Part shown: piece by piece, positions 42,460-52,652 of the stretch | Layout: each line of letters begins with the position of its first letter | Position numbering within the stretch: the stretch's first letter is position 1 | Assembly (NCBI RefSeq): GCF_021391495.1 | Contig: NZ_CP090063.1 | Span: 5,332,001-5,396,000 of the forward strand | DNA: 64,000 nucleotides | Direction of reading: 5' to 3' | DNA from: Amycolatopsis acidiphila | GTDB lineage: Bacteria > Actinomycetota > Actinomycetes > Mycobacteriales > Pseudonocardiaceae | Translations under genes and position numbers: made by a program | The notes under the pieces: model-generated | Seen by the model: only the letters and a program-made list of their open reading frames with translations | The model's database searches: none | Told to the model about the DNA's origin: nothing

Positions 42460-42640
42460 CGCCGGGTTCCGGTGACTTCGTGGTCAGCCGCGTTGCGCGT
42501 AAGTGACCTCACGCTGAACTCGCGGAACCCTTTATGCAGGGATTGCTCGGGAGTAATGTCGGACACGCTTCGAGGAAGGCGCTTCTCGCGGGACCGGGCC
42601 GCAGTTCCGGCCCGCGTTCGGCATGGGCTGGAAGGCCAAC

Positions 42641-45334
42641 ATGACCAACCTGGGGTCGAGGCGGCGGGAACAAGTGTCGCAGCCGATCGCACGAGACGTT
42701 TCGGGCACCCGGGGTCTGCTCGACCGGAAAGATCTCCTCCAGCTGCTCGACCGTGCCGTGAGCAAACGTCTGACGATCATCTCGGCGCCGCCGGGAAGTG
42801 GAAAGACTTCCCTGTTGCGAGCGTGGGCTGAGCGCTCGGGGAAGCTTCGCCGGGTCGCGTTCGTGTCCGTCGAGCGCGACCAGCAGAACGAACAGCGATT
42901 CTGGTGCGCCGTCCTCGACGCGATCCGTGGCCCGGCGCGCACCACAGCGGCTTGTGAGGCGCCCACCGCTGTACCCGACGTGGACCACGTCGTCGACAGT
43001 GTGCTGTCGGAGATCGCCGGACACGCCGGACTCGTCGTGCTGATCATCGACGACCTCCATGAGCTGAGGTCGACAGACGCCCTCACCCAGCTCGAATACT
43101 TTCTCGCGAATCTGTCGGGCAATGCACGCGTGGTGCTGTCCTCCCGCCGGGATCCGCCGATCAAACTGCACCAGCTCAGGTTGGCCGGCGCGCTCGCCGA
43201 GATCCGCGCCGGAGATCTGCGATTCACCGAGGACGAGACGCGCGAACTGCTCGCCGATTCCACCATCAGTCTGTCCGGCGAAGCGGTGGCCGCGCTGCAC
43301 CAGCGCACCGAAGGGTGGGCCGCCGGCCTGCGCCTGGCGGTGATCTCGCTGAGCGGTCACCCGGAGCCGGAGCGCTTCGTGGCCGAGTTCTCGGGGACCG
43401 ACCGCGCTATCGGCGAGTACCTGATGGCCGAAATGCTCGAGCGCCAGCCGGGCGAGGTTCAGCGCATGCTGCTGCGCACCTCACTGGTCGACCGGATGAA
43501 CGGTGAGCTCGCCGACCTGCTGGCCGGCCGCTCGGGCTCCGAACAGATGCTGCTGGCACTGGAGGACGCGAACGCGTTCGTCGTCTCACTCGACGCCGAG
43601 CGCACCTGGTTTCGCTACCACCACCTCCTGGCGGACTTCCTGCGCCTGGAACTCCGCCGAAGATCCGCCGACGAGGTTCCCGGCCTGCACCGCCGGGCCG
43701 CGCGGTGGCTCGCCGACCGGGGGAACGTCGTTGAGGCGGTACGGCACACGATCGCCGCGGGCGACTGGCCCGATGCCGCCCGGCTCGTCGCGGACAACTC
43801 GTTCAAGTGGGTGCTCGACGGGCAGGCGGGCACGATTCGCGCGGCCCTGCAAGCGTTTCCGGACGGGGCGTCGGTCGATCATCCCGACCTCGCGCTCGCG
43901 CACGCGGCCGCTGAGCTGAACCAGGGGCGGACGCAGGAGGCGGCAGCCCAGCTGGCGCTGGCCGAGTCTCACCTCCCCAGCGCTGCTCCGGCTCGCCGCA
44001 GCCGTCTGGCGGTGGCGATCGCGTCCCTTCGACTGGCGCTGGCAAGGCAGAGCGGCCAGTTCAGTGAGGTTGTCGAGCAAGTGAAGAGGCTCGATGCTTC
44101 GATGACGGACGCTTCGAGCGGACCGCTCGCGATGGGTAGTGAACTGCGTGGAGTCTCGCTGCTGAATCTCGGGATCGTCGAGACGTGGACCGGGCGCCTC
44201 CTCGAGGCCGAGCGGCATCTCGCCGACGGAGCCGCACTCGCCCGCAGGACGGGCCGCCCCTATCTGGAAGTCGCGTGCCGCGCGCATCAAGGTTTTCCGT
44301 CGAAGCTTGTCTCGGTCGCGACAGCGCGTGAGCGGGGCCGCCAGGCGGTAGCCCTGGCCGAACGCTATGGCTTGGACGATCGACCGATACTCGCACCTGC
44401 GCTGGCCGCGGTCGGTGGCATGGCCATCTGGATGGGCGAGTTCGACGAGGGGGAACGCTGGCTGCACCGCGCCTGGGAAGTCGGCTCCGCACATGTCGAG
44501 CCCGCCACCGCGGTGCTCTTGCACCTGACGGGCGGCATGCTGCACGCCGGTCGCGGGCAGCAACGATCGGCGCTGGACGCGTTCACGGCGGCAGCGCGAA
44601 CGCAGTCGCTGCTCACCGGTGTGCACGCTCTCGCGCCGCGGATCGCCGGATGGCTCGCAACCACGCAAGCTCGCCTGGAAATGCCGGCCGAGGCCCGTGC
44701 CACGCTGGCCGGACTTTCCCCTGCACCCGGGCGGACGGGCGCCATTTCCAACGCGCGAGCATGGATCTGCCTCGTGGACGGCAACCCCGGCATGGCGGTG
44801 GAAGCACTCAGTCCCGTTCGGGATGCCACACCCCTGGTCGAACCGTTCACACTCGTCGAAGCGCATCTGCTCGCCGGCACCGCGTACCTGCGCTTGGGCG
44901 ATCGAGACGCCGCGGCAGCGGCCGCCGCGGCAGCTCTCGCCACCGCCGAGCCCGACCGGCTGGTCTTTCCGTTCGCCATGACCGAAGCCGCGGAGGTACT
45001 CGGCGTGCTCCGTCACCACGAGACAGCCCATGGTGCCCTTCTCGCCGACATCATCGACCAACTGAGAGGCGCGCCGCCGCCGGGCACGGACCAAGAGTTG
45101 CTCCCCCGCCCGAGTGAGCTCACCCCCAGTGAACTGCGCGTCCTTGGACTTCTTCCGACAAACCTGACGCGGGCAGAGATCGCGCATGACCTGCACGTCT
45201 CGATCCATACAGTCAACACTCATATACGCAACCTCTATGCCAAACTCGGTGCGGGCGACCGGTCTGCCGCCGTTCAACGCGCCCGCCGGCTGCGGCTCCT
45301 GGCCCACCGACTCTCGCCGGCATCTCCGAAGTAG
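42641..45334 (+). CDS. MalT/LAL-type LuxR-family ATP-dependent regulator
   Basis: An 897-residue large LuxR regulator. An N-terminal STAND NTPase has Walker A ISAPPGSGKTSLLRAW and Walker B LVVLIIDDLHEL. A long helical-repeat (TPR-like) region covers about 350-810, and the C-terminal LuxR helix-turn-helix is LTPSELRVLGLLPTNLTRAE then IAHDLHVSIHTVNTHIRNLY. GGAAGG ahead of the ATG at 42641 favours it over 42623. Such proteins are ligand- and ATP-activated. The esterase and exporter that follow on the same strand are possible targets. Confidence 0.92.
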   Translation: MTNLGSRRREQVSQPIARDVSGTRGLLDRKDLLQLLDRAVSKRLTIISAPPGSGKTSLLRAWAERSGKLRRVAFVSVERDQQNEQRFWCAVLDAIRGPARTTAACEAPTAVPDVDHVVDSVLSEIAGHAGLVVLIIDDLHELRSTDALTQLEYFLANLSGNARVVLSSRRDPPIKLHQLRLAGALAEIRAGDLRFTEDETRELLADSTISLSGEAVAALHQRTEGWAAGLRLAVISLSGHPEPERFVAEFSGTDRAIGEYLMAEMLERQPGEVQRMLLRTSLVDRMNGELADLLAGRSGSEQMLLALEDANAFVVSLDAERTWFRYHHLLADFLRLELRRRSADEVPGLHRRAARWLADRGNVVEAVRHTIAAGDWPDAARLVADNSFKWVLDGQAGTIRAALQAFPDGASVDHPDLALAHAAAELNQGRTQEAAAQLALAESHLPSAAPARRSRLAVAIASLRLALARQSGQFSEVVEQVKRLDASMTDASSGPLAMGSELRGVSLLNLGIVETWTGRLLEAERHLADGAALARRTGRPYLEVACRAHQGFPSKLVSVATARERGRQAVALAERYGLDDRPILAPALAAVGGMAIWMGEFDEGERWLHRAWEVGSAHVEPATAVLLHLTGGMLHAGRGQQRSALDAFTAAARTQSLLTGVHALAPRIAGWLATTQARLEMPAEARATLAGLSPAPGRTGAISNARAWICLVDGNPGMAVEALSPVRDATPLVEPFTLVEAHLLAGTAYLRLGDRDAAAAAAAAALATAEPDRLVFPFAMTEAAEVLGVLRHHETAHGALLADIIDQLRGAPPPGTDQELLPRPSELTPSELRVLGLLPTNLTRAEIAHDLHVSIHTVNTHIRNLYAKLGAGDRSAAVQRARRLRLLAHRLSPASPK

Positions 45335-45407
45335 CCATGGGTCTGCGTGCCCAATCACTGGATTCCGGCGTTGCCGATTCACCGGGCCGGGCAGCACGAT
45401 CGCGGGT

Positions 45408-45635
45408 GTGGCCGCACCGACGAGTTTGTACGCGATCCGGGTCCGGGGTCGGCTCGGAGCGACTGCTCTGTCCGCCTTCCCCACGATGGTGGCGGAGCTG
45501 AACGCCAGTGAGACCGTGCTCACCGGCGTGCTCGAAGACCAATCCGCGATGTTCGGTGTCCTTGCCCAGGTCGAGGCTCTCGGCCTTGAGCTTCTCGAAC
45601 TGCGCCGGATCGGGCCCGGACCACCGCGGACCTGA
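45408..45635 (+). CDS. Small conserved actinobacterial protein
   Basis: A 75-residue protein from GTG 45408: VAAPTSLYAIRVRGRLGATA then LSAFPTMVAELNASETVLTG and EALGLELLELRRIG. Short proteins with this 'YEIRVRGRLGxxLLxAF...ALGLELLEVRR' pattern are widespread in actinomycetes, often beside regulators or hydrolases. Function unknown. No strong RBS is seen. Confidence 0.7.
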   Translation: MAAPTSLYAIRVRGRLGATALSAFPTMVAELNASETVLTGVLEDQSAMFGVLAQVEALGLELLELRRIGPGPPRT

Positions 45636-45775
45636 CAGGGCAAGGCGGTCTCACGATTCCGGCCCGGCGCTCGTCGCGGGCCACGCCGGGCGCGGAATCA
45701 CCTGCTTCCGGCGAGGACAACTCACCTCGGTCACGGCGATGGTGGGGGCCTCGACGCCTGAGGAGAAGACTGCCG

Positions 45776-46693
45776 ATGAGCAAGGAACAACAGACCCAGC
45801 TGGACGCCATCCTGCGTCAGGGTGGGCTCGACACCGCTGCCGATGTCGCCTCGGTGCGAGCCGCCTTCAACGCGTTGATGGCACAGATCCCGGTGCCCGC
45901 GGACGTTCTGCAGAAGCCGACGGAGATCGGCGGCGTCGATGGCATCGAGGTCACGATCCCGGGCAACGAGTCCGAGCGCGTGATCCTCTACTTCCACGGT
46001 GGCGTCTATGTCGTCGGCTCGGCGGCGACTTCGGTCCCGCTGGTGAGTGACCTCGTTCGGCGAACGGGCGTCAATGCCCTCACCCTCGACTACCGGCTCG
46101 CCCCTGAACACCCCTATCCGGCCGCGGTCGACGACGCTCGCGCCGCCTATGAGGCGCTACTCGCGCAAGGCATGGACCCCGGTCGGATCGTTCTTGCCGG
46201 CGAGTCGGCGGGAGGTGGGCTGGCGGTGGCCGTCCTCCTCGCCGCGAGGGAGGCCGGACTGCCCATGCCGTCCTGTGCATTCCTGATGTCGCCCTATGCC
46301 GATCTAACCCTGTCCGGCGAGACATTGACCGAAAGGCAATCGCTCGACCCGATCCTGACCCCGCAGGGCCTTCGCGTCCGGGCTCCGGAGTATGTAGCCG
46401 GGGCCGACGCCGCTGATCCACTGATCAGCCCGATCTTCGGCGATCTCAGCGGCCTGCCGCCACTTCTGATCCAGGTGGGGGCCCACGAGATCCTGCTCAG
46501 CGACTCGCTCCGGCTCGCGGCGCGAGCAGCCACGGCCGATGTCGTCGTCACGCTCGATGTCACGCCGGGCGTCCCGCACGTGTTCCAAGGCTATGCCGGA
46601 CTCCTCGACGAGGCCGCAGCGGCGCTCGACCGGGCGTCGGACTTCGTGCAGGCGCAACTCGGGTACTTGCCGGCCAGCGTGCATTCAGTCTGA
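45776..46693 (+). CDS. HSL-family alpha/beta-hydrolase (esterase)
   Basis: A 305-residue hormone-sensitive-lipase-type esterase. The oxyanion motif is FHGGVYVV (HGGV replacing the usual HGGG, residues 74-77). The nucleophile is Ser144 in AGESAGGG, and the catalytic His lies in GVPHVFQGY near the end. GAGGAGAAG precedes the ATG. No signal peptide. It probably forms a unit with the small protein upstream and the exporter 68 nt downstream. Confidence 0.9.
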   Translation: MSKEQQTQLDAILRQGGLDTAADVASVRAAFNALMAQIPVPADVLQKPTEIGGVDGIEVTIPGNESERVILYFHGGVYVVGSAATSVPLVSDLVRRTGVNALTLDYRLAPEHPYPAAVDDARAAYEALLAQGMDPGRIVLAGESAGGGLAVAVLLAAREAGLPMPSCAFLMSPYADLTLSGETLTERQSLDPILTPQGLRVRAPEYVAGADAADPLISPIFGDLSGLPPLLIQVGAHEILLSDSLRLAARAATADVVVTLDVTPGVPHVFQGYAGLLDEAAAALDRASDFVQAQLGYLPASVHSV

Positions 46694-46761
46694 CCCGTTT
46701 CGTTCGTATCTGATCGGGGCGCGGTCCGGAGCGAGCGCGTCAGGTCGCAGAGGAGAGGCAG

Positions 46762-48411
46762 ATGAGTGCTGCCAGTCCGGGCGCCCCCGGGGCGGGCGTC
46801 GCGAAGGATGATGCCACTCCGGACCGGCGCTGGCTGGTCCTGGCCGTCGTTGCCCTCGCCCAGCTGATGGTGGTGCTGGATGGCACGATCGTGAACATCG
46901 CGCTGCCGTCCGCCCAGCAGGCGCTGGGGTTCTCTGACAGCGGCCGGCAGTGGGTCGTGACGGCGTACGCGCTGTCGTTCGGCAGCCTGCTGCTGGTGGG
47001 CGGACGGCTGGGTGACATGTTCAGCCGCAAGTGGGTGTTCGTCGCCGGCCTGGTCGGATTCGCCATCGCCTCGGCGATCGGCGGCGGCGCGGGCTCGTTC
47101 GTCGTCCTGGTCACGGCCCGGGCATTGCAGGGGGTGTTCGGTGCTGTGCTCGCGCCGTCTGCCCTGGGCACCCTGGTGAGTGTATTCACCGACCCGCGCG
47201 AACGGGCCAGGGCCTTCGGCGTTTTCGGCTCGGTCGCGGCCGGCGGCAGCGCCGTCGGGCTGATCCTGGGCGGAGTTCTTACCGAGTACTTCTCGTGGCG
47301 CTGGTGCCTGTTCATCAACCTGGTGTTCGCCGCGATCGCCGTGGCCGGCGCCCTGGTCTGCATCCGCGGCGGCCGGGCGCCCCGCCGGCCGCGGATGGAC
47401 TGGCCGGGTGCCCTGCTGGCCTGTACCGGGCTGTTCGCGATCGTGTTCGGCTTCTCCCATGCCGGGACCGCGGGGTGGACGGCCGCGCTGACCCTCGGCT
47501 CCCTGGTCGGTGGCGTGGTGCTGCTCGCCGGGTTCATCCTCGCCGAGCGGCATGCCCGTCACCCGCTGTTGCCGATGCGGGTGATCGTCGACCGTGCCCG
47601 CGGCGGAGCCTACGTCGCGCTCGGTATCTCCGGAATCGCGATCTTCGGCACGTTCTTGTTCCTGACGTTCTACCTGCAGGTGGTCAAGGGAGACAGCCCG
47701 CTGGCGACAGGGCTGCTGTTCCTGCCGATGACCGGCTCCATCCTGATCAGCTCTAACCTGTCGGGCACCATCGGTGTGGGACCGCGCGCCCTGATCGCGG
47801 CCGGCATGCTCCTGTGCGCCGGCGGCCTGGTCCTCCTGACCCAGGTCACCGTTACCTCCAGCTACGTCAGCGTCGTGCTGCCTGCCCTGCTCATCCTGGG
47901 CGTGGGCCTCGGCCTGATCTTCGCCCAGACCATCAACACCGCCACAGCCGGCCTCGCCCGCGAGGACTCCGGCGTGGCCTCCGCTCTGGTCAACACGATG
48001 CAGCAGGTCGGCGGGTCGATCGGGACGTCGGCACTCAGCACGATCGCGCTCAGCGTCGCGGCCACCTACCTGATCGGGCACCCCTCAGGTCCCCAGGCCG
48101 CAGAGATCGCGGCCACCCACGGCTACACGACCGCGTTCGCGGTATCGGCGGGGCTGCTCGGGCTCGGTTTCATCCTCGCGCTTGTCCTGCTGCCGTCTCG
48201 GCGCCGGCTCGCCGACCACAAGGACGCCGGCGCGGCAACCCCGGCTGCCCCCGTCCCGCTGCCCACCCCGCCCGCCGCTCGCGCCCGGCAGCAGACTTCC
48301 GAAGCAATTCCCGTCGCCCTGTGCAGCTGCTCACCGGTGATCACCACAGTTGCGGGATCGTCAAGCGGCGCGGACATCACCGGCCAGGCGTTTCATTCAG
48401 GATCCGGGTAG
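46762..48411 (+). CDS. DHA2-type MFS drug exporter
   Basis: A 549-residue EmrB/QacA-family antiporter with 14 predicted membrane segments. WLVLAVVALAQLMVVLDGTI and VNIALPSAQQALGFSDSGRQ are the DHA2 signature of TM1 (D with TIVNVALP), and GSLLLVGGRLGDMFSRK is the MFS loop motif. AGAGGAGAGG precedes the ATG. The last 40 residues (Ala/Pro then CSCSPVITTVAGSS) are unusual and may come from read-through past the original end. Confidence 0.9.
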   Translation: MSAASPGAPGAGVAKDDATPDRRWLVLAVVALAQLMVVLDGTIVNIALPSAQQALGFSDSGRQWVVTAYALSFGSLLLVGGRLGDMFSRKWVFVAGLVGFAIASAIGGGAGSFVVLVTARALQGVFGAVLAPSALGTLVSVFTDPRERARAFGVFGSVAAGGSAVGLILGGVLTEYFSWRWCLFINLVFAAIAVAGALVCIRGGRAPRRPRMDWPGALLACTGLFAIVFGFSHAGTAGWTAALTLGSLVGGVVLLAGFILAERHARHPLLPMRVIVDRARGGAYVALGISGIAIFGTFLFLTFYLQVVKGDSPLATGLLFLPMTGSILISSNLSGTIGVGPRALIAAGMLLCAGGLVLLTQVTVTSSYVSVVLPALLILGVGLGLIFAQTINTATAGLAREDSGVASALVNTMQQVGGSIGTSALSTIALSVAATYLIGHPSGPQAAEIAATHGYTTAFAVSAGLLGLGFILALVLLPSRRRLADHKDAGAATPAAPVPLPTPPAARARQQTSEAIPVALCSCSPVITTVAGSSSGADITGQAFHSGSG

Positions 48412-48874
48412 GCACATGATCTCCGCCTGGATTGAGTCAAACGCCAGGCGAAACTCTGAGCAGCAGCCGACGCAGCTCGTCTGTATTGTTCGGGTTCGCC
48501 TGCGTCCGCGTACCGGGCAACCCGGCCTTCGATGCGATCCTCCTGCTCGCGACCGCGCCCGGAACGCCCAGGACCGCGGTAAGACGAAAGACGCGATCGT
48601 GGTGCCGGCCGGCCGGCCTCGGCAGTGGAGAGAGCGTGAACGCTCACCGCTTCCACGGGGGACGCCCGCCGCGATCATCGATTCCGGCCTGCACGTCACC
48701 GGCTGGGGCGACGAGGCACTGGACCTGTTCAAACGAGCGCCGACCTTCCACGTCCGACCACACCTCGAACACCGGGTCCGCGCCGTTCTCCAAGCAGAGA
48801 AATCCGCTGATCCTGCCTCGCAGGACTCTGATATGCAGAATAGTCTTCTGCAATGGTGCGGGCCGGGAGGTCGG
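48412..48874. other. 463-nt stretch with a possible hydrolase relic
   Basis: No intact gene. On the plus strand about 48668-48800 has a coding-like run AAIIDSGLHVTGWGDEALDL that resembles the 'VDTGxHxxGW' segment of DUF885 proteins. Support is weak. Confidence 0.3.
48834..48852. promoter_or_regulatory. Perfect dyad upstream of the first hydrolase
   Basis: TGCAGAATAGTCTTCTGCA has 7-bp perfect arms and ends 22 nt before the hydrolase ATG. Its TTCTGC half-site recurs upstream of iclR and of the dioxygenase genes, so it is a candidate site for the cluster's IclR regulator. Confidence 0.45.
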
Positions 48875-49487
48875 ATGAGGTTCCTACTCGTGCACGGTGG
48901 CTGGCAGGGCGGCTGGTGCTGGGATGGGGTGGCCGACGGCCTCCTCGCGCACAGTCACGAGGCATACGCGCCCACGCTGCGGGGGCTCGAGCCCAGCGAC
49001 GTCGACCGCAGCGGTGTCGGGCTCGCCGAGACCACCCGCCTCCTTGCCGGTCAGGTCGAGCGCGACGACCTGCGCGAGCTGATCGTCGTCGGGCACAGCG
49101 GGGGGCGGGCCGGTCATCCAGGGCCTCTACGAGCTGATCCCGGCCGCTCGCCCGCGTGGTGTTCGTCGACGCGTGGGTGCTCGAGGACGGCCAATGCGTG
49201 CTGCCGAAGGAGTTCGGCGACTCCCTGCGCGCCGCGGCGGAGACGGCGCGGGACCGCGCCATCCCGATGCCGCCGGACCTCTGGCGCACCGGCCTGATGA
49301 ACGACGTCGACCCGGGCGAGGCCGACGCCTGGCTCGTCCAGGTGGTGCCGTACCCGGAAGGCGGCTGTCCGAACCGATCTCGCTGCCGACCTTCGCCGGC
49401 TCGTCCGTCCCGAGCTCCTATGTCTTCCTCGGCCCGGACCTCACCGTGCCCCCGCGCGGTCTACGAGCCCCCACGCCGCCCGGTTGA
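48875..49487 (+). pseudogene. Alpha/beta-hydrolase with two frameshifts
   Basis: The N-terminus MRFLLVHGGWQGGWCWDGVA and the nucleophile elbow VVGHSGG are intact. Near 49105 the frame shifts, continuing as GPVIQGLYELIPAARPRVVF then VDAWVLEDGQCVL. Near 49370 it shifts again to SEPISLPTFAGSSVPSSYVF. Summed over frames it is a nearly full-length hydrolase of about 205 residues. It lies next to the aromatic-acid cluster and could once have released the acid from an ester. Confidence 0.75.
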
Positions 49488-49573
49488 CCGCGCACCACCG
49501 AAAGCCCAGGCGCGCACGAGGCCATGCTCAGCCGCCCCAAGGAACCGGCCGAGGCGTTGCCGCGGGTGACGCG

Positions 49574-50501
49574 GTGACCGAGCCCCCGCTAGCCCTGGCG
49601 TCGATCTCGAGCCGGTACCTCGGCGGACGCCTGCTCGAAACGAACGGAGGCGCCGCCGGCCCCATCGCGCTGTCCGGAGCGCTGCCGCGGCACCACCACG
49701 ATCCGAAAGACTTCCACCACGTCGAGCAGGTTTCCGTGCAGCGCTTCATGCCGGCCGAGCCGCGGCAGCGCACCCCGGTCCTGCTGGTCCACGGCGGCGG
49801 CATGACCGGCGCCTGCTGGGAGACCACGCCGGACGGGCGGCCCGGCCCGCTCACCGCCTTCCTGCGCGCCCGGCTCCCGGTCGGCGTGCTCGACAACGTC
49901 GAACGCGGCCGCGCCGGCTGGTGCTGCCTGCCCGGCGTCTGGGCGGGCGGCCCGATCGTCCGCGGCGAACGGGAGATGTGGAACACCTTCCGCATCGGCG
50001 GGTCCGAGGACTTCCCGGCCCGTGTCCCGTTCCCCGGCAGTCGCTTCCCGCTCCAGGCGTTCGAGGAGATGGCGCGCCAGTCCGTGCCGCGCTGGCCCGC
50101 TCACGGCGAACTGGCCTACCAGGGTCTGCTCGACACCCTCGACGAGCTCGGCCCGCACATCCTCGTGGCGCACAGCCAGGGCGGCGGCCTGGCTGCGAGA
50201 GCCGCGGCCCGGCCTGGTGCGTGCCGCCGTCCTCGTCGAACCGCACGGCCTGCCCACCGCCGCACCGCCGGCCGGGCATCCGCCGGTGCTCACCGTGCTC
50301 GGCGACAACATCGCCGCCTCGGCGCTGTGGCGCGAGCTCGAGCAGGCGCTCACCGACGCCGGCGGCACCGCGGCGATCCTCGACCTCCCCGCGCTCGGCA
50401 TCGCGGGCAATTCACATAACCCGATGATGGACGAGAACAGCGACGAGATCGCCGCGCGGATCCTCGACTGGCTCGACGAGGTCCGTGGGCAGGATTGGTG
50501 A
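49574..50501 (+). pseudogene. Second alpha/beta-hydrolase, single frameshift
   Basis: From GTG 49574 the protein reads VTEPPLALASISSRYLGG and VLLVHGGGMTGACWETTPDG to the nucleophile elbow LVAHSQGGGLA. Near 50205 the frame shifts and continues GLVRAAVLVEPHGLPTAAPP to LGIAGNSHNPMMDENSDEIA, containing the catalytic His, and ends 50501. All catalytic parts are present across the two frames, so one base change would restore a roughly 308-residue enzyme. It resembles esterases beside phthalate genes. Assembly error is possible. Confidence 0.75.
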
Positions 50502-50518
50502 CCCGGTACTCTTCTGCT

Positions 50519-51316
50519 ATGAAGAAAAGTGCGCCCGCAGCGTCGTTCGGTACCGCGGCGCCGCCACCGCAGTACCCCATCGAATCGGTGGACAACGCGC
50601 TGCGGATCCTGCTGCTGCTCGGTGAGCGCAGCGAACTGCGACTGACCGACGTCGCGGAGTTCCTCGGGGTCGCGTCCTCGACCGCGCACCGGCTGCTGGC
50701 GATGCTCCAGTACCGCGGGTTCATCCGGCAGGAGGGGCGCTCCAAGGCGTACCGCCCCGGCACGGCGCTCACGGGCGTCGCGTTCTCGATCCTGCAGCGA
50801 TTCGACGTGCGCGAGACGGTCCGCCCGTTCCTGGAGCGGCTGCGTGCCGAGCTGGAGGAGACCGTCCACCTGGGCATCCTGGACGGGACGACGGTCCGGT
50901 TCATCGACGCGATCGAAAGCCCCAAGGCGGTCCGGGTCGGGTCCCGCCTGGGCCAGTCCATGCCGGCGAACTGCACGTCCACCGGCAAGGCCATGCTGTC
51001 GCTGCTGTCGCTGGACGACGTGCGCCGGATGTACCCCGACGAGGAGCTCGAAGGGCTGACGAGCAATTCCATCCGGTCGCGCACCGAGCTCGAACTGGAG
51101 CTGGAGGCGATCCGCCGCCGGGGCTACGCGACGAGCAGCGAAGAGAGCGAAGAGTCCGTCGCCTCCGTCGCGGTCGCGTTTCCCCCCGGCACGTCGCCGG
51201 TGAGCCTCGCGCTCAACGTCTCGGTACCCGTCATCCGGATGACGCGCACCGACGTCCGCCGGATCGGGGAGCTGTTGCGCCGCACCGTGGACGAGGCCGC
51301 CCTCCTCGTCCACTGA
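50519..51316 (+). CDS. IclR-family transcriptional regulator
   Basis: A 265-residue IclR regulator. The winged helix is LRLTDVAEFLGVASSTAHRL then LAMLQYRGFIRQEGRSKAYR. The effector domain has VRVGSRLGQSMPANCTSTGK, GYATSSEESEESVASVAVAF and a C-terminal helix. The ATG at 50519 follows the TTCTGC half-site by two bases, compatible with autoregulation. Gram-positive phthalate operons are controlled by IclR proteins (PhtR type). It lies between the hydrolases and the importer-dioxygenase genes. Confidence 0.92.
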   Translation: MKKSAPAASFGTAAPPPQYPIESVDNALRILLLLGERSELRLTDVAEFLGVASSTAHRLLAMLQYRGFIRQEGRSKAYRPGTALTGVAFSILQRFDVRETVRPFLERLRAELEETVHLGILDGTTVRFIDAIESPKAVRVGSRLGQSMPANCTSTGKAMLSLLSLDDVRRMYPDEELEGLTSNSIRSRTELELELEAIRRRGYATSSEESEESVASVAVAFPPGTSPVSLALNVSVPVIRMTRTDVRRIGELLRRTVDEAALLVH

Positions 51317-51479
51317 GGATTCCGCGGCCAGGGAGTTGTGGGATCGTCTCCTCATGAAGTGAAATTCCCACTCCGGCGCCACCCGCGTCGGCGCCGGATG
51401 CGGCGCAGCGCAAGCGGCTTCGCCGCTGGGGAAACAGAACCCAGGGGTTCGCGCGCCGCAGGCGCCTGACGGCTTGTGT

Positions 51480-51870
51480 GCGCACGGCGTCACCGGACTG
51501 CGAAGGGTCGCCGTGCAGGGCTTCCCAGCGGGCATTGTGCGCCGTCGGCGACAGGCTGGCCGCCCAGGCGATCTCCTGTTCCTCGGCGGGCAGTGCACCA
51601 CCCGACCGGAACTCGTCGTCGTGTACGGCCAGTGCACCGACGCTGACCGCGGGCGTGAGCAGCCGGGCACAGGGGAACCCGAACTCGCCCAGCCGGGCCT
51701 TCACCACCACGTCGCGCCCACCGGCCAACCGCAGCCCGAACACCACTGAGATGCTGCGCACCTCGAACCAGCACGCCGACCGGCTCCGTTCGCCACCTGC
51801 TCCGCCCACCAGATCGGCAGCCAATCCGACAGTTCCGGCGCCGCCACGGTGACGACTGTGCCACGCGAGC
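51480..51870 (-). pseudogene. Aminoglycoside-phosphotransferase-like fragment
   Basis: LAADLVGGAGGERSRSACWF then FGLRLAGGRDVVVKARLGEF and CARLLTPAVSVGALAVHDDE. This is the N-terminal lobe of an APH-like kinase with the conserved VVVKA lysine strand. The helix after it is missing, the first codons are in another frame and the C-terminal catalytic lobe is absent. The downstream 51317-51480 shows no gene. Confidence 0.55.
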
Positions 51871-51872
51871 GC

Positions 51873-52652
51873 TCAGTGGGCCAGCGAGCTCAGGCCGGCG
51901 GGCAGGCGGCGCACGGGCGCGTCCGGCGCCGATTCGGCCGCCGCCTTGCCGAGGTAGTGGCGGGAGATGTCCTCGTCGGCGAGCAGTGCGGTGGCGGTGT
52001 CCGCGCGGGTCACGCGGCCGTTCTCGAGCACCGCGCCGTGGTCGGCCACCTGCAGCGCCGCGGCGGCGTTCTGCTCGGCGAGCAGGATCGCGACGCCGTC
52101 GGCGGCCAGCCCGGCGACCGTCCGCAGGATCTGGGTGACCAGCATGGGCGCCAGGCCGAGCGAGGGCTCGTCGAGCAGGAGCACGGCCGGTTCGCGCACA
52201 AGCGCCCGGCCGATGGCGAGCATCTGCTGCTGACCGCCGGACAGCAGCCCGGCCTTGCGGCCGGTGAACTCGCGCAGGATCGGGAACAGCTTGTGCACCC
52301 GGTCGACGCGCGCCCTTTCCGCGGTGCCGGACAGCTTCAGGCCGTGTAGTCCGACGCGCAGGTTGTCCGCGACGGACAGGTCCGAGAACAGCTGGCGCCC
52401 CGCCGGCACGAGGCACAGCTTCCGCTGCGCCACCTGGTGCACTGGCAGGCCCGTGACGTCCTTGCCGTGCAAGGAAACCTGCCCCTGGTCGGGCCGGTGC
52501 AGCCCCGCGACGCAGTGCAGCAGCGTGGACTTGCCGGCGCCGTTGGCCCCGACGAGGGCGAGGATGCGACCGGACTCGACGTGCAACGAGACGTCGCGCA
52601 GCGCGCGGGTCGCACCGTGGCTCGCGTGCAGGCCGGAGATGGACAGGGTCAT
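51873..52652 (-). CDS. livF: Branched-chain-type ABC importer ATPase LivF
   Basis: A 259-residue ABC ATPase. Walker A GANGAGKSTLLHCVAG, signature LLSGGQQQMLAIGRALV, Walker B VLLLDEPSLGLAP. Its length and the C-terminal style are those of LivF. Its ATG overlaps the livG stop (ATGA). In this setting the importer most likely carries an aromatic acid rather than leucine. Confidence 0.93.
   Translation of the reverse strand: MTLSISGLHASHGATRALRDVSLHVESGRILALVGANGAGKSTLLHCVAGLHRPDQGQVSLHGKDVTGLPVHQVAQRKLCLVPAGRQLFSDLSVADNLRVGLHGLKLSGTAERARVDRVHKLFPILREFTGRKAGLLSGGQQQMLAIGRALVREPAVLLLDEPSLGLAPMLVTQILRTVAGLAADGVAILLAEQNAAAALQVADHGAVLENGRVTRADTATALLADEDISRHYLGKAAAESAPDAPVRRLPAGLSSLAH

Noticed and set aside
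43586..45643. A 685-codon minus-strand frame opposite the LuxR regulator
   Set aside because: Arg/Gln-rich antisense translation without a domain; the plus strand has clear Walker and helix-turn-helix motifs.
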